Shown piece by piece: positions 61,590-64,000 of a stretch of DNA of 64,000 nt (position 1 is the first letter of the stretch; each line of letters begins with the position of its first letter). The stretch is from positions 20,480,501 to 20,544,500 of the forward strand of contig CM073596.1 of the NCBI GenBank assembly GCA_037074705.1, given 5' to 3'. The DNA comes from Zhengitettix transpicula. Its lineage: Eukaryota; Arthropoda; Insecta; Orthoptera; Tetrigidae. The notes under the pieces are model-generated. The model ran no database searches and was not told the origin of the DNA. It saw only the letters and a list, made by a program, of their open reading frames with translations. A program made the translations under genes and the position numbers.

Positions 61590-61645
61590 CAAGATGGCGA
61601 GGCGATTGGGCGGAGCGCGGGAGCGCGGCGTTTCCATGGCAACGC
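61590..61645 (+). promoter_or_regulatory. TATA-less promoter-like cluster (YY1, CCAAT, GC box, RFX X-box)
   Basis: Within 55 bases: AAGATGGCG (61591-61599, YY1-type), attgg (reverse CCAAT) directly joined to gggcgg (GC box) at about 61604-61612, and GTTTCCATGGCAAC (61630-61643). The last is a textbook palindromic RFX X-box, with half-sites GTTNCC and GGNAAC separated by AT. The block is GC-rich in AT-rich surroundings. No gene is recognisable immediately on either side; a first exon could be short. Confidence 0.5.
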
Positions 61646-61800
61646 AGAACATCCATCTCTGGCCTGACAGAGTCGCAATGATGTCTTGTGGATTGCACGC
61701 TGGGGTTTTGCCACGAAACACGCTTTACTTCTCAATCGATGTTACTGCTGCGGTTCATACTCCAACCTTCAATTTTTTCGTCTTCGAATCGTAACTCTCA

Positions 61801-64000
61801 AATTCACTTCCGAGAGGGGAAAAAAAACATCTTCAGGATATGATCTCACGATAGAAAGGGTAACAATGTCGATTCTGTTCAAGAGTGACAGAACAACAAC
61901 GGACAGTTGATTTACATATTTCCAACAAAGCGATCAATAGTATTCACATGGTTCTATAGTCTCACCATATTCTGTGCAAATTATTTGCTAATTCGTTTTA
62001 ATATATTCATAATTATTTCTATTGAATACCTCTCACAAATATAATGTTTCTAGAAAATAATAATTGGAAATTTAATATTCATTTTAGTGTGTGTGAACCT
62101 ATTGTGCATTGTGATGTCCTGGTGCTCATAAAGGGTTGTCAGCTGGTAGTCCGGCAGACAAATTCCCCCTCGTGACTGGACACTACCACACGACAATTGA
62201 AAAGAAAATATTGTGGTCGTAGGGTTGAAACGACTTGAACATCTGTTGGTGTGGAAATAAATGTATTGACTGTCGGGAACGTGTGAAAATTTCAGAATCT
62301 TAGTATTCAAACACTGAGCATGATTGTTGCAACGCCGGAACTTCTGACCGAAGTATGAAATATTGAATTATCATTCACGATTAATGTGTCAAAAATGTGT
62401 TTTAGAGACTCGGCATTCGTCGTTAACCAAATAAAAGAAATAATTAATTGTAATAATTATTTACTGATACTTCAGTATGCTATATTAACGTTAATTGAAA
62501 TTATCAACAGTTATTTGTAATAAAACTTTCTCAATTACGTATAATCTTCAGAAAAATAACTACTTGAAAAATCATTTCAAGGTAGTGATATGAGTTGCTG
62601 ACTCAGAAAATATTTAAGAAAAAAATTAGCTATACAAGATAAATATAAAAATGTCATTCTTTCAGAAGCCAAGTTAATAGACGTCAGTCGCGTCAACCAG
62701 ATTTGTAATCAGGCGTTATGATTTCTACGACGTCTGTTGTAAATACGAAAGCCGACGATGATGTGAAATTTATCTGTATGATTCCTTAACTCCATTACCT
62801 TTCCAAAAGTCATCTATACAACAAACTGCCTCAATCACACCCTCCACCTCTCTCTGATATATACGTGATTATCGATTTTTTTATATTCCAGGTCCCTGTC
62901 TTTTTGCACTAATTTTTAATTAAGTACTTCGACAGTTTAGGGCAACATATGCTGATGAAACAAATTCCGCAGAAAAAGTTATAATTAATAAAATAAAATA
63001 AATCTATTATGTACATCTCTCGCATAATTAAAGCCTTTCAGAATAAATGATTTCGAATTCACAATTGATCGTCTGACTTCTGCTTCCTTCTGAAGTAACA
63101 GTTTTATATTACACGAATACAAATGCTGTAAACGTACAAATTGTGTATACGACATGAATATTTTGATTATCTAAAATGTATCTGTTGCCGGAAGAATAAT
63201 CGGACAAAATTCAAATACTTATTTTATATTAATGTATATAAAAGAAAGAAATTAATGTAATACAAATTCAAATAAATACTCGATATGTGACGAAATATTA
63301 AACAAAAATAAATATTTTATTCTCATTTATTGTAATAGACATTACTAAGACGAATAAAAAGTTCTATTATCAGACACACTTCAGTTTAATGTAAATTTAT
63401 CAGCCATGTCTATTTTACAGATTAATCTATAGTTTGTTAAATTTATTAATTCATTAAATAAAGACCTCAAGGAAATTATTTTCTGTTTAGGATATCTGTT
63501 ATCGTCGTTCTTGTTGAACTTCTTATATGCGGGGTAACCCTGCAACGTTTCAGGTTACCACGCCATTGGTCGTTACCCAATTAAAAGTCGCCAAAGTCAA
63601 GGTGCATATTCGAAACATGCATCACATATTAATCCCTCTCTATGTTAACCGATTGTTTCTTTTGAACATGAATAGACTGAATAATTGATAACGACGATTA
63701 ATGATCAATTTCATGAATCCATAAAATAATATTGAATAAATTTTATCTGTGTGTTTTTGATGAATTAACCTATTTTCCCTATTCCGTCACACAAAAAATA
63801 TTATTTTTTCATCGACGCGTGTTTATTATGCCAACATACTGAATAATTTTATTAAATTCAGAACTTACTTTCATCATGGTTGAAGAGAAGATATGTGGAG
63901 TCTCAAAGCCCTCGTAGTTTGCACTCGGACTCCTGACGATTCATTGATGAAACCCTGTTCACTTTCAGGAACAACATACTGGAAAACCAGAGTGGAAACA
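61801..64000. other. AT-rich downstream DNA to window end
   Basis: Better-composed patches at 62050-62330 and 63510-63640 (the latter with gtcaaggtgca, similar to a nuclear receptor half-site). No gene recognised. Confidence 0.4.

Noticed and set aside
63930..63975. CTGACGA followed shortly by GAAAC near the window end
   Set aside because: No stem between the two blocks and no ACGT after GAAAC, so it does not fit a hammerhead.
1..64000. CRISPR array, rRNA genes, bacterial operons
   Set aside because: No regularly spaced repeats, no rRNA-like conserved cores and no bacterial gene organisation; the sequence is eukaryotic.

Overview
The window is AT-rich, intron-rich animal nuclear DNA. One piece of protein-coding host sequence is certain: the last coding exon of a Pitx (Ptx1) bicoid-class homeobox gene on the plus strand (35710-36336). 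Its residues match arthropod Pitx from homeodomain position 47 through the OAR motif to the LSACQY tail, so the organism is an arthropod. Very long introns, Penelope-like elements, an RTE/jockey-type retroelement load and general AT-richness suggest a large-genome insect, possibly polyneopteran, but the species cannot be read from the sequence. I see no other Pitx exon in the 35.7 kb upstream, so that stretch is most likely one long intron. The 27.7 kb downstream is 3' UTR and then intergenic DNA.

Layout. 1-35709: presumed Pitx intron. It carries several GC-richer, non-repetitive islands that look like cis-regulatory DNA (clearest at 16340-16820 and 18720-19480), and a dense set of decayed mobile elements. 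35710-36336: Pitx terminal exon inside a sharp GC/CpG island. 36337-37110: likely 3' UTR. 37111-64000: more AT-rich DNA with a jockey-like RT remnant (42040-42598), a Penelope-like element (45911-46941), a foldback element (53622-53872), a poly(A)-tailed retroposon with an inverted sibling (55518-56617), and a compact TATA-less promoter-like cluster (61590-61645).

The most interesting layer is a set of palindromic elements carrying hammerhead-ribozyme-like cores (CTGANGA, stem, GAAACGTH). Family 1 occurs six times (4264-4595, 14180-14443, 19729-20530, 21192-22747 minus, 34866-35082, 45911-46941). It consists of inverted terminal arms, each able to carry a hammerhead core. In three copies a Penelope-type GIY-YIG endonuclease/C-terminal region, or the conserved tract just downstream of it, lies between the arms. 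Three copies have 12-14 bp target site duplications. Copies at 20409 and 21229 show paired changes that preserve helices I and II. Two smaller foldback families (10227-10376 with a 13-bp duplication, 26680-26874 with a 12-bp duplication) carry the same GAAACGTC block at the same topological place. Together they look like non-autonomous, retrozyme-like derivatives of hammerhead-bearing Penelope elements.

Limits: no alignment, folding or database search was run. Boundaries of old repeats are approximate, and the regulatory islands are inferred from composition and motif content only.
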